Source: a virus
Reading direction: 5' to 3' (one strand)
Virus record (IMG/VR): IMGVR_UViG_3300028178_000026
Coordinates: 1-20,971 of that record
DNA length: 20,971 bases
Part shown: positions 14,533-20,971 of the stretch, in pieces
Position numbering within the stretch: position 1 is the stretch's first letter
Layout of the letters: each line of letters starts with the position of its first letter
The notes under the pieces: model-generated
The model's input: only the letters and a program-made list of their open reading frames with translations
Databases searched by the model: none
Told to the model about the DNA's origin: nothing
Program-made: the position numbers and the translations under genes

Positions 14533-14991
14533 ATGGGCAGTTACTCTGATTCGCTGGCGGCGCTGGTAACGAGGCTGAAAGGCCATCGCGCAAAAGACTG
14601 TATGCTGTCAGAGTTCAACTTCGCGGAGTATCCTCAACTCGAAGGCGAAGGTCAGGACACGTTGCCGGAAATCCGGTTGCTCTGTCCATTGCTTGATGAG
14701 CAGTTTCGTGAGCGGGACACGCTGAAAACCTCGACCTCTCTGAAGTTGCTGGTTTCAACGCCGCGAACGCTTGGCGTCGCCAATCTTGTGCAGGCCGTCG
14801 AGAAGGTGATGGATGCAGTTGAGCGGGTGCCAGTGACGAACGCGCTTGACCCGCACCTGTCGGCAACGTTGAGGAAACCTGTCTCAATGAAGCTGGAAGC
14901 GTGTGTGCCAAGTGACCTCGGATTGAATGCCGTAGTGGAGTTGACCTTGTATCCGGTGAAGATACCGCTGCGCGGTCGAAGGAGCGTATGA
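14533..14991 (+). CDS. Tail terminator candidate
   Basis: The ATG at 14533 follows AAGGA closely; the product is 152 residues. It has an alpha/beta pattern expected of a tail terminator: an N-terminal helix (SLAALVTRLKGH), strands (IRLLCPLLDEQFRERDT, SLKLLVSTPR), a middle helix (GVANLVQAVEKVMDAVERV) and C-terminal strands (SMKLEACVPSDLGLNAVVELTLYPVKI). Terminators cap the tail tube and stop its polymerisation. Position after the gp10-like gene is right. The call rests on size, predicted pattern and order, not on a distinctive motif. The stop is coupled by ATGA to the next gene. Confidence 0.5.
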   Translation: MGSYSDSLAALVTRLKGHRAKDCMLSEFNFAEYPQLEGEGQDTLPEIRLLCPLLDEQFRERDTLKTSTSLKLLVSTPRTLGVANLVQAVEKVMDAVERVPVTNALDPHLSATLRKPVSMKLEACVPSDLGLNAVVELTLYPVKIPLRGRRSV

Positions 14992-15179
14992 GAACGAAAG
15001 AACAACTGTCGCAGGAATATCATCGCGCCATCGGGCTTGGCGGTAATGTAGTCGCGTCATTCAATCGCGGCCTCTCGCCGGCTGAACAGCAAACGATGGA
15101 TGCAATCCTTCATCGCCGGGTGGCCGGGCCGCGTGACTCGCGGAACAACAAGGTGCTCGGCTCCGTGGATGTGAGGTAA
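14988..15179 (+). CDS. Small protein of unknown function
   Basis: The 63-residue product starts in an ATGA overlap with the previous stop and ends one base before the next ATG. It is polar and basic with two short helices (KEQLSQEYHRAIGLGGNVVASF and SPAEQQTMDAILHRRV). There is no cysteine, membrane segment or known motif. Tight coupling on both sides argues that it is real and co-made with the neck/tail proteins. No function is assigned. Confidence 0.6.
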   Translation: MRTKEQLSQEYHRAIGLGGNVVASFNRGLSPAEQQTMDAILHRRVAGPRDSRNNKVLGSVDVR

Positions 15180-15180
15180 C

Positions 15181-15897
15181 ATGCCGAACACCGTTCAATC
15201 TGGAGTGTTGGACTTGCTGGCGCAGGACATCGCGGATGCGTTGCTGGCCGACCTATTCTTTGCTGACATCCCCGTAGTGCGCGAGAAGTCGGCTTACGAG
15301 CCGGGCGATGAACACTACGAGGACTTGCTGGCGCAGGGGATGAATGATGCGGGGCGGGTTGTGGGCGTTCAGGTGCCAATGCCTGAGTTCAAGTATCCAG
15401 ACCAACTCGGCGTGTTCGCTGACATCCCGTTGAGCGGTATCGTGAAGGCGTTTCCACATCATCCATCCGGCGGCCCGTCCGCGCACCTGATTCTGGCAGC
15501 ACTCTACGCAACCCTTCACACCTACAAGTCCAGCATCGTCTCGAAGGTTGTTGTTGTGGAGAAGGGCGGCGGTGACTCGAAAGGCATGGTGGAGGATGAT
15601 GGCTTCTACAATCTTCGATGGCACTTGAAGGTGGGGGGGGCGCTTACAAAGGAAGTGTTGGTGTTGCCTGACCTTGACATCGAGGTAGTCGGGTCTGGAT
15701 TCCCGTTGACGATAACGCTGTCATGTGATACACCGGGGGCTGTGATATTCTTTACCACCAACGGAAAGCATCCCTCTCCGCCAGTCGGCACGCTCTACAC
15801 CGCGCCGTTTCAAATCACTTCCGCAGCCACGCTGAAAGCTCGCGCATGGCTGCCGGGATATGTCGCAAGCGAGCTACTGAAGCAGACCTATCCCTAA
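15181..15897 (+). CDS. Tail-completion-like protein with C-terminal chitobiase-type domain
   Basis: The product is 238 residues. Residues 8-125 have an alpha/beta pattern (DIADALLADLFFADIPVVRE, GRVVGVQVPMPE, LSGIVKAFPHHP, LILAALYATLHTY) that I associate with proteins encoded just before tail tube genes, probably neck or tail-completion factors. Residues 175-237 match the CHB_HEX_C-type beta-sandwich found on chitobiases and surface proteins: LTITLSCDTPGAVIFFTTNG, TLYTAPFQITSAATLKARAW, GYVASELLKQTY. No catalytic part of a glycosidase is present, so it is an add-on domain that may contact carbohydrate or simply decorate the tail. Eight consecutive Gs (15633-15640) lie between the two parts. The ATG is one base after the previous stop, with GAGG upstream. 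Confidence 0.66.
   Translation: MPNTVQSGVLDLLAQDIADALLADLFFADIPVVREKSAYEPGDEHYEDLLAQGMNDAGRVVGVQVPMPEFKYPDQLGVFADIPLSGIVKAFPHHPSGGPSAHLILAALYATLHTYKSSIVSKVVVVEKGGGDSKGMVEDDGFYNLRWHLKVGGALTKEVLVLPDLDIEVVGSGFPLTITLSCDTPGAVIFFTTNGKHPSPPVGTLYTAPFQITSAATLKARAWLPGYVASELLKQTYP
15633..15640 (+). other. Run of eight G inside the gene for the two-domain tail protein
   Basis: GTGGGGGGGGCG places eight Gs at codons 151-154. A shift of either -1 or +1 here meets a stop within about a dozen codons, which would yield a product lacking the chitobiase-type domain. It may be a slippage site, or merely a sequencing weak point; the reading frame shown is intact. Confidence 0.35.
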
Positions 15898-15910
15898 AAG
15901 GAGAACGCCC

Positions 15911-17155
15911 ATGCCCGACATCATCATCCCTGACATCATTCAAGGCCCGACAATCGTGCGTCAGTCCGGGCCGGCAGGCCGGCTCTACTGGCTCCCCAAG
16001 ACCGCCGTATCCCATAACCTGAAGCGCGAGGTTATGGAACTCAACTCCATGCTCTACGGTAACAAGCTTCAACAGCGGCTCAAGTCGCAGACCCGCACTA
16101 TCGGCTTTACGCCGTCATCCGTGCGCTCGTTGTTTCTGCCATCGAGCGTTGCCACCTACGTCACCGCGATTGCGGTAGCAGGGACGGGTTATTCCGTTGG
16201 CGACGTGTTGACGCTTGGCGGTGGGACACTCGCCACGGGCGGCACGGCTACTCAGGTCAAGGTCTTGACCGTGAGCGAGGCCGGCGCTGTCCTTACGGCC
16301 AAGATTCTGACCCCGGCAACCCGTGGACTCTACTCTGCCGCGCCTACGAATCCATGCGCCACGACGGTTGCCCCGTCTGGCGGCACGAACTGCACGCTGA
16401 CGATGCGCTTTGAGACTGTCAGCCAGTGGATGCCATACTGCGCGAGCGACATCGGAGTTGACATCCTGAAGCTGTCGTCCAGCACGCTCATTGAAATCTT
16501 CGCCAAGAACGAAGGGATGGTCTATTCCTACCCGCAGTCCGCTCTTACGAAAATTGCCAGCCCGCTCCACCTGAAGGCCTCGGATGAAATGCTCGGCGGC
16601 GGCGTCGAGTTCATTTGCCTTGGAAGCGCGGATGGACAGCCAGTGGATGAGGATGAGTGGATGAACATTGCCGAAGCGCAGTTCCCGCAGCCCGACTTCG
16701 ACATCAACGACATCCTCACCGACCAATACGAGGCCGACTTCGCCAGCGGAACGGCTATTGGCTCCGCCACGGGCTTTGAGGTGGACTTTGCGGCAGAGGT
16801 CAAGCCGTTGCCGCCGGATATGAACACGGGCGTTCGCGCCGTCACGCTGGATGGCTTCACGGCAACGGTAAAGTGCGCTCCGAACAACATGACGGATGCG
16901 GAACTGGAAGCGTTGCTCCGGTCTGCTGGCGCGGAAGCGTTGCTCATCGGCCAGCCCGTATCAGATCCGACGGCGAATCTCGTCATCACCGGGCGCAACA
17001 GCGGTGCGGTGTTCACACTCTACGGGTGTGGCCCGAAGGACGCGCAGCGCACGCACGAGTCCGGTCAACACCGCTTCAAGGAAGTGGATTTCGTAAGCGA
17101 GCGTCGCTACACGGCTGGAGTGCCGCAGCCGTTGTTCGCGTTCGATGCTGAGTAA
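15911..17155 (+). CDS. Major tail tube protein with inserted domain
   Basis: The product is 414 residues, with AAAGGAG upstream. The tube fold is indicated by RTIGFTPSSVRSLFLPS (62-79), QWMPYCASDIGVDI (172-185), YSYPQSALTKIASPLHLKASDEMLGGGVEFICLG, and a C-terminal half (VKPLPPDMNTGVRAVTLDGFTATVKC). This follows a tail-tube family in which an FTP-x-G segment precedes a WPY-type step and an ALTKxP.L.LS strand. Residues 83-167 interrupt it with VTAIAVAGTGYSVGDVLTLGGGT ... GAVLTAKILTPATRGLYSAAPTNPCATTVA, a small domain often appended to phage tail and capsid proteins. The insert would protrude from the tube surface. A strong hairpin follows the stop, consistent with very high expression. Tube function is well supported by order and pattern; the insert's role is unknown. 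Confidence 0.75.
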   Translation: MPDIIIPDIIQGPTIVRQSGPAGRLYWLPKTAVSHNLKREVMELNSMLYGNKLQQRLKSQTRTIGFTPSSVRSLFLPSSVATYVTAIAVAGTGYSVGDVLTLGGGTLATGGTATQVKVLTVSEAGAVLTAKILTPATRGLYSAAPTNPCATTVAPSGGTNCTLTMRFETVSQWMPYCASDIGVDILKLSSSTLIEIFAKNEGMVYSYPQSALTKIASPLHLKASDEMLGGGVEFICLGSADGQPVDEDEWMNIAEAQFPQPDFDINDILTDQYEADFASGTAIGSATGFEVDFAAEVKPLPPDMNTGVRAVTLDGFTATVKCAPNNMTDAELEALLRSAGAEALLIGQPVSDPTANLVITGRNSGAVFTLYGCGPKDAQRTHESGQHRFKEVDFVSERRYTAGVPQPLFAFDAE

Positions 17156-17172
17156 GGTGTCATTCCGAATGA

Positions 17173-17213
17173 GCCGGCCCGGTTGAACTCCTGAGAGGGT
17201 TCTCCGGGCCGGC
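17173..17213 (+). terminator. Long perfect hairpin after the tail tube gene
   Basis: GCCGGCCCGG (17173-17182) pairs perfectly with CCGGGCCGGC (17204-17213), and the loop contains a second weaker stem (GAAC/GTTC with CTC/GAG). It starts 17 bases after the stop codon. No T-tract follows, so full termination is uncertain; attenuation or 3'-end protection of the tube transcript is likely. The next gene's AGGTAGG site begins 8 bases after the stem. Confidence 0.6.
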
Positions 17214-17229
17214 ATACGAAAGGTAGGCC

Positions 17230-17754
17230 GTGAGGATAATCTTCGCAGGTCAGTTGATAGCCGACCACGGGCATACCATCACGGGGCTTTCCACTCCGAT
17301 TGAGTTTGCAACGGAAGTCTCACGGCCCTACGAGGCGCTTGAGGCGTCACCAATCCAGAAGAATCAGAGGCTCACGTCGCCCTCTGTGACCGTCATCAGA
17401 CTTCACACGTCAATGGAGGCGTGCCGTTACTTCATTGGCTCGCTTAAGAACATGGCGACGGCGGGGCCGATGCGGATTGAACCGCATGACAATGCGCCAA
17501 GTGATGCGTGGGAATGGGCGGCGCTGAAGCGTATTGAGCCTGTCCAAATGGGGGCAACCTCAACTATCACGTTCACATTTGACGCTGGCGTGCAAGCCCC
17601 GGCTGACGTGGATTTCGTCGAAAACTATGACGGCGGCGACAAATACGCTGGCGGTGAAGGAAATCCGCTCGACATCGTAGTTGACGGCGGAGACGGACAA
17701 GAGCAAGATGTGAACTGGCTAATGCGTAACGTCGAAGGCGGCGCTGGAGCCTAA
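17230..17754 (+). CDS. Minor tail protein, unknown family
   Basis: A GTG start follows AGGTAGG. The 174-residue product looks beta-rich at first (RIIFAGQLIADHGHTITGLSTPIEFATEVSRPY), then has a helix (SMEACRYFIGSLKNMA) and strands ending in GATSTITFTFDAG (about 109-121), with an acidic Gly/Asp-rich tail (YDGGDKYAGGEGNPLDIVVDGGDGQEQDVNW). The place between tube and fibre genes suggests a tail accessory protein. It does not look like a frameshifted GGT-type tail assembly chaperone, and no tape measure follows at once. The family is not recognised. Confidence 0.6.
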   Translation: MRIIFAGQLIADHGHTITGLSTPIEFATEVSRPYEALEASPIQKNQRLTSPSVTVIRLHTSMEACRYFIGSLKNMATAGPMRIEPHDNAPSDAWEWAALKRIEPVQMGATSTITFTFDAGVQAPADVDFVENYDGGDKYAGGEGNPLDIVVDGGDGQEQDVNWLMRNVEGGAGA

Positions 17755-17762
17755 AGGAAACC

Positions 17763-19310
17763 ATGCCAACTCCAACCTATCTGGCGAAGATTCAAGTGCG
17801 GCGCGATACGGATGCCGTGCGCCAAACACTTACGCTCTCATCGGGCGAAATGTTTTTTACCACTGACACGAAGCTCCTATACGTTGGTGATGGCACTACG
17901 GTAGGCGGTATCCCGGCTGCTGGCGGGGCGATGCCGGAGAATCCGCTGGCCGTGACACACGGCGGCACGGGGTCAACAAGTCAAGGTGATGCGCGAACAG
18001 CCCTCGGACTCGGCACGGCTGCCACGAAGGATACCGGCACGGATGCCGGGGATGTCCCTATTCTTGGAGACGGTGGCAAGCTCCCCGCCGTGGACGGGTC
18101 ATTGCTCACGAATCTGCCAAGCGGTAGCGGTGATGTTGTCGGACCGGCCAGCGCAACGGATGGAGCCGTGGCGGTGTTCAACGGAACGGGCGGCAAGACA
18201 CTCAAGAACGGCGTCGTGCTTGGCGGCGCTGCCACGAAGGATGTAGGCACGTCCACCGGCACAGTCTGCGCTGGCGATGATGGCCGGCTATCGGATGCTC
18301 GCACTCCAAGCTCTACGCTGGCACATAAAGCCAGCCACGCCACCGGCCAAGGTGATGCGTTGTCGCCGTCTGATATTGGCGCGGCCACCAGCGGCCACAA
18401 CCACGACAGCGCCTATGAGCCGAAGACGTTGACCACCAAGGGCGACCTACTCACGTTCAGCACAGCCGCCGCCCGCTTGGCGGCTGGAGATAACGGGCAG
18501 GTGTTGACTGCGGACAGCGCGCAGACGCTCGGCGTCAAGTGGGCGACTCCAAGCGGGGGCGCAAACGCTCAGGATGTAGCGGACGAAGCCGCCATGCTCG
18601 CGCTCACGTCAAAGCCGCTCGGCTATCTGGCTCTGCGCGCCGATGACCACAGCATCTACATGCTCGCCATCGTTGCGCTCATTGCGGATGCGGCTGGATG
18701 GGTAAAGGTTGCCAACGACGTGCTACCGTTCATCGCAGCGTTCTCAGCGGTTCCGACAGAGAGTGGAACAGAACAAGTTGGCGAAACTCTCACCGCCGCC
18801 AGCGGCACCTACGCGGGCCATCCCACGCCGTCGCACTCGGCGTGGAAGTGGCAGGTGTCCGACACCGGAACAGGCGGATGGTCTGACATCGAGGGCGCGA
18901 CGAGCGGAACCTACGTTCCTGTCACCGGCGACGTGGACAAGTATCTTCGCGTCGGCGAGAAATGCAGCAACGGTGTCGGTGAATCTGGATGGAGCTACAG
19001 CGCCGCCACCGGCGCGATTGCGGCAGCCGGCGAAGTGGATGTCTATGTCCCCAATGTTTCACTCGTTAGCGGCGGCGTCCTTTACGCAGAGAACGAAGTT
19101 GTCAGCGGGACAACTGGCACACTGGCGACCGTGGATGGTCGCCATTGGAGCGGTCACGTCACTTCTGTTGGTGAAGGCGGCGTCATTACCGGCTTCAACC
19201 TCGACGATACCGGCTATTATCAGAGCACGGGCAAGCCGTCGAATCAGGAAGAAACCGCGAGCAACGGTAGCGGCGTTGGTGCCACGTTTGACCTGACGTG
19301 GAATGCCTAA
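17763..19310 (+). CDS. Tail fibre / receptor-binding protein, multi-domain
   Basis: The 515-residue product starts with an Mtd-like N-terminal trimerisation segment (AKIQVRRDTDAVRQTLTL, SGEMFFTTDTKLLYVGDGT, 8-45). Next come fibre repeats rich in Gly/Thr with THGGTGSTSQGDARTALGLGT (65-84), GAATKD twice (155-160 for one) and GHNHDSAYEPKTLTTKGDLL (211-230). Residues 327-418 form an Ig-like domain (QVGETLTAASGTY, WKWQV, SDIEGATSGTYVPVTGDVDKYLRV), and 426-514 a C-terminal domain (SLVSGGVLYAENEVVSGTTGTLA, EGGVITGFNLDDTGYYQSTGKPSN, GSGVGATFDL) resembling the insert in the tail tube protein. Such trimeric fibres bind the host surface and set host range. AAAGGAAACC precedes the ATG. There is no reverse transcriptase or variable repeat nearby, so a diversity-generating system is not indicated. 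Confidence 0.82.
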   Translation: MPTPTYLAKIQVRRDTDAVRQTLTLSSGEMFFTTDTKLLYVGDGTTVGGIPAAGGAMPENPLAVTHGGTGSTSQGDARTALGLGTAATKDTGTDAGDVPILGDGGKLPAVDGSLLTNLPSGSGDVVGPASATDGAVAVFNGTGGKTLKNGVVLGGAATKDVGTSTGTVCAGDDGRLSDARTPSSTLAHKASHATGQGDALSPSDIGAATSGHNHDSAYEPKTLTTKGDLLTFSTAAARLAAGDNGQVLTADSAQTLGVKWATPSGGANAQDVADEAAMLALTSKPLGYLALRADDHSIYMLAIVALIADAAGWVKVANDVLPFIAAFSAVPTESGTEQVGETLTAASGTYAGHPTPSHSAWKWQVSDTGTGGWSDIEGATSGTYVPVTGDVDKYLRVGEKCSNGVGESGWSYSAATGAIAAAGEVDVYVPNVSLVSGGVLYAENEVVSGTTGTLATVDGRHWSGHVTSVGEGGVITGFNLDDTGYYQSTGKPSNQEETASNGSGVGATFDLTWNA

Positions 19311-19342
19311 CCTATAACCAAAGTCGTTCAAGTTGAAAGTCC

Positions 19343-19732
19343 ATGATGAGTCACAGACAAATCCAGAAGGCAAAGAGGCGGGCGGTAGTGCTGACGCTCT
19401 TTTTCACCGCTGGCGCGTTCGCAAGCGCGGCGATACCACAAGGTGTAATCGTGGCCGCGACAGGCGACGGCGGAGAGACGGTATTTACCGTGCCTATGAC
19501 GTGGATGATGACAGGCTTGTGCGGAATCGTCGCTACGTTTGGGGTCTATCTGATAAACCGGCTCGATAAGCTGGACACGTCCGTAGCGGCACACGCCGTC
19601 CGCTTGGCGCATGGTGATGAACAACTGAAAATCATGCGCGAGGTCAAGGATGACGTGAGGCACATTAAGGAACACGGATGCACGCGCTTCGCTGACGTTC
19701 ATCTGCCGAAGTCACCGCCGCCGCAGTATTGA
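19343..19732 (+). CDS. Small two-TM membrane protein with cytosolic helix (holin-like candidate)
   Basis: The product is 129 residues. A basic start (SHRQIQKAKRR) precedes a hydrophobic segment at about 14-39 (AVVLTLFFTAGAFASAA ... VIVAA), a polar loop with VFTVP, a second segment at 53-71 (TWMMTGLCGIVATFGVYLI), then a charged helix (RLDKLDTSVAAHAVRLAHGDEQLKIMREVKDDVRHIKEH, 73-111) able to form a coiled coil, and a Pro-rich end. Two TM segments plus a charged tail fit a holin or an inner-membrane lysis partner, but also other phage membrane proteins. The ribosome site is weak. It opens a coupled cassette of small envelope proteins. Confidence 0.6.
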   Translation: MMSHRQIQKAKRRAVVLTLFFTAGAFASAAIPQGVIVAATGDGGETVFTVPMTWMMTGLCGIVATFGVYLINRLDKLDTSVAAHAVRLAHGDEQLKIMREVKDDVRHIKEHGCTRFADVHLPKSPPPQY

Positions 19733-19738
19733 GGCACC

Positions 19739-19891
19739 ATGAAATGCGAGTGCCGTCCACCGCACGGAACACCGCCTATGCTGTTCGTGAAGTCGCTGAA
19801 GGTTGTAAAATGGTGGCCGTTGATTGTGAGGGCGACGATGTTTTGCGGAGTCAGGTTTGACTTCGTGTTTGGAAAGAAAGGAACTACATGA
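19739..19891 (+). CDS. Small basic 50-residue protein
   Basis: This short gene fills the gap between two others. ATG at 19739 follows GAGG after the preceding stop, and its own stop overlaps the next ATG as ATGA at 19888-19891. The product begins MKCECRPPHG and continues with VKSLKVVKWWPLIVRATMF, a hydrophobic-basic patch that may sit on the membrane surface. It has three cysteines (3, 5, 36). No family is recognised. Both junctions look like genuine translational coupling, which is the main evidence; composition is also unlike a random frame. Confidence 0.55.
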   Translation: MKCECRPPHGTPPMLFVKSLKVVKWWPLIVRATMFCGVRFDFVFGKKGTT

Positions 19892-20262
19892 AACGAATAC
19901 TGATTGCGGTAGCGGTGTTTGCTCTGGCCTGCGCGTGCAACACGCCACGGCCAGCGGGAAACTTCAACACGTCCACCATCTTCGGCGTGGACATCACGGC
20001 ATGGGATGCGGCGGCCAACAGTCCGAAGGTAATGTTTGGACTTGTGCGGCATGAGAGCGTGCAGTTGGACACGAACGCCATTCAAGGCACGACGTTCACG
20101 AAGGCCACTGACTTTGAGGACGATGGCTGGTTTGAAGGCAACCGCGCCCACACAGTCCTATCCTTTGGGAAGGATGCAGTTCACCAGCCGAGCGCAGCAC
20201 AACAGATGCCAAGCGCGAAGGGTAGTAATGTCGTCTGGCAGACCGCTCAACCCCTGCCATGA
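19888..20262 (+). CDS. Putative lipoprotein
   Basis: The 124-residue product has a short Sec/lipoprotein leader: MKRILIAVAVFALACAC, with lipidation possible at C15 or C17. The mature part is soluble (GNFNTSTIFGVDITAWDAAANSPKVMFGLVRHESVQLDTNAI, then WFEGNRAHTVLSFG). A lipoprotein in a cassette with a small membrane protein suggests an envelope-acting role, for instance an outer spanin or a superinfection-exclusion factor, but the sequence lacks a decisive sign. Start and stop are both ATGA-coupled to neighbours. Confidence 0.65.
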   Translation: MKRILIAVAVFALACACNTPRPAGNFNTSTIFGVDITAWDAAANSPKVMFGLVRHESVQLDTNAIQGTTFTKATDFEDDGWFEGNRAHTVLSFGKDAVHQPSAAQQMPSAKGSNVVWQTAQPLP

Positions 20263-20669
20263 AAACGGATGACTTTCGTCCTTTCTGCGCCAGCGAGCCG
20301 CACTTTGATGGCACGGCAAAGCTGTCACAGATGACGGATGGCCGGCGCTGGATTGTGGATGAGACGTTCACCTATCACAACGGCCCGGAACTGTCCATCG
20401 TTGTGCCGGCTGGATTTGAGACTGACCTTGCGAGTGTGCCTCGCGTCCTATGGGCCATCTTCCCACCGTTTGGAACCTACACGGATGCGGCAATCGTCCA
20501 TGACGTTCTCTACCAGAAGCACACGCTGGGCCGGGCAATCTGTGACGGCATCTTTTTGGAGGCGATGCGGGTCAAGCTCACGCCGGCATGGAAGCGATAC
20601 ATCCTATGGACTGCGGTGCGGCTGTTTGGATGGGCGGTGTTCAACAGAAAGCGAAACCATGAATCCTGA
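20259..20669 (+). CDS. DUF1353 family phage protein
   Basis: The 136-residue product has the DUF1353 pattern: VVPAGFETDLASVPR (48-62), then PPFGTYTDAAIVHDVLY (69-85) with the invariant-looking HD pair (H81, D82), D96 in CDGIFLEAM, and a C-terminal amphipathic helix (WKRYILWTAVRLFGWAVF). DUF1353 proteins occur in many tailed phages, often near lysis or tail genes; their biochemical role is not established, though conserved H and D residues suggest a metal or catalytic site. ATGA links it to the upstream lipoprotein gene, and its last 11 bases overlap the next gene. Confidence 0.85.
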   Translation: MKTDDFRPFCASEPHFDGTAKLSQMTDGRRWIVDETFTYHNGPELSIVVPAGFETDLASVPRVLWAIFPPFGTYTDAAIVHDVLYQKHTLGRAICDGIFLEAMRVKLTPAWKRYILWTAVRLFGWAVFNRKRNHES

Positions 20670-20838
20670 ATCACTGAAGACAGTCGTGGATGCGCTGCCG
20701 CCGAAGTGGGTCACATACCTGATGCTGGTTGTTGTCTCGGCTCACGCGCTGGTATATGTCGGGACTTGGATTGCGAATCATGGCGGCCTGAGAGGCATCC
20801 GTCGCGCCCTGATGGATGGCGTGCCGCCAAAGCCATGA
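20659..20838 (+). CDS. Small single-TM protein
   Basis: The ATG at 20659 lies inside the end of the DUF1353 gene; the product is 59 residues. A short amphipathic N-terminus (NPESLKTVVDALPPK) is followed by one TM segment (WVTYLMLVVVSAHALVYVGTWI, 17-38) and a basic C-terminus (GIRRALMDGVPPKP). It could be a holin accessory or another phage envelope protein. There is no clear ribosome site other than GCGAAACC, so it probably depends on coupling. Confidence 0.55.
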   Translation: MNPESLKTVVDALPPKWVTYLMLVVVSAHALVYVGTWIANHGGLRGIRRALMDGVPPKP

Positions 20839-20971
20839 TGTAGCGCGGGCCGGTGGATGCCGTGTTTCCTCATACGGCGCGGCGGCGTTATCAGCGGCGC
20901 ACGCCGGTTCCTTGCCGCCGGCCCGCCTCTATTTTGAGACTGACAATGCGGCGCGGGTGATGTAGAACGGA
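20839..20971 (+). other. Non-coding structured region at right end
   Basis: No gene is visible. GCGGGCCGG (20845-20853) pairs perfectly with CCGGCCCGC (20918-20926), enclosing a small hairpin (GCCGT 20859-20863 with ACGGC 20874-20878) and a second GC-rich stem region (GGCGGC near 20881 with GCCGCC near 20914). A CTCTATTTTGAG stretch follows. It looks like a multi-armed RNA: a terminator complex for the cassette, or a small structured RNA. The window ends before the next gene is seen. Confidence 0.45.

Noticed and set aside
17763-19310. Diversity-generating retroelement target (Mtd-like fibre)
   Set aside because: Only the N-terminal segment resembles Mtd. No C-type lectin end, template repeat or reverse transcriptase is visible in the window.

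Overview
This window reads as the head, neck and early tail module of a tailed double-stranded DNA phage (or prophage) with a siphovirus-like, HK97-type virion. Every supported gene is on the + strand. Genes are tightly packed and often joined by ATGA or TGATG stop/start overlaps, the sequence is GC-rich, and the standard bacterial code with Shine-Dalgarno starts fits throughout. There is no integrase, repressor, tRNA, CRISPR array or insertion sequence here, so lysogeny cannot be judged. The host is not directly visible. Two secreted Thr-Asn-Thr/Asn-rich proteins resemble a composition I associate with Verrucomicrobia and their phages, so a verrucomicrobial host is a weak inference.

Layout. 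1-1637: three successive ParB/IbrB-like genes, the first cut by the window edge. 1649-4643: the packaging block, with a small-terminase candidate, an overlapping small gene, a winged-helix protein, a zinc-ribbon protein and the large terminase (Walker A/B and nuclease motifs visible). 4729-6703: two signal-peptide or membrane-anchored, TTN-rich proteins lying unexpectedly between terminase and portal. 6737-11906: HK97-type portal, Mu gpF-like minor head protein, prohead protease with an unusual 12-cysteine N-terminal region, and major capsid protein with a helical scaffold domain. 12053-15897: two related small 'YKG' proteins, a head-tail connector with an inserted beta domain, a gp10-like neck protein, a tail-terminator candidate, a 63-residue unknown and a tail-completion-like protein ending in a chitobiase-type domain. 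15911-19310: tail tube protein with an inserted domain, a minor tail protein, and a tail fibre with an Mtd-like N-terminus, an Ig-like domain and a C-terminal domain resembling the tube insertion. 19343-20838: a tightly coupled cassette of small membrane protein, 50-residue protein, lipoprotein, DUF1353 protein and single-TM protein. 20839-20971 is non-coding and strongly structured.

How it fits together. The terminase packages DNA through the portal; capsid protein, scaffold domain and protease build and mature the head; connectors and terminator proteins close the neck; tube and fibre proteins start the tail. No tape-measure protein, baseplate or endolysin is seen, so tail and lysis genes presumably continue to the right. 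Strong GC-rich hairpins directly follow both the major capsid and the tail tube genes, as expected if transcript level is stepped down, or transcript ends protected, after the two most abundant virion proteins.

The most unusual content is the TTN-repeat secreted pair, the cysteine-rich protease extension, the ParB trio with C-terminal CxxC motifs, the structured post-capsid leader, and an apparent habit of adding small beta domains to core virion proteins.
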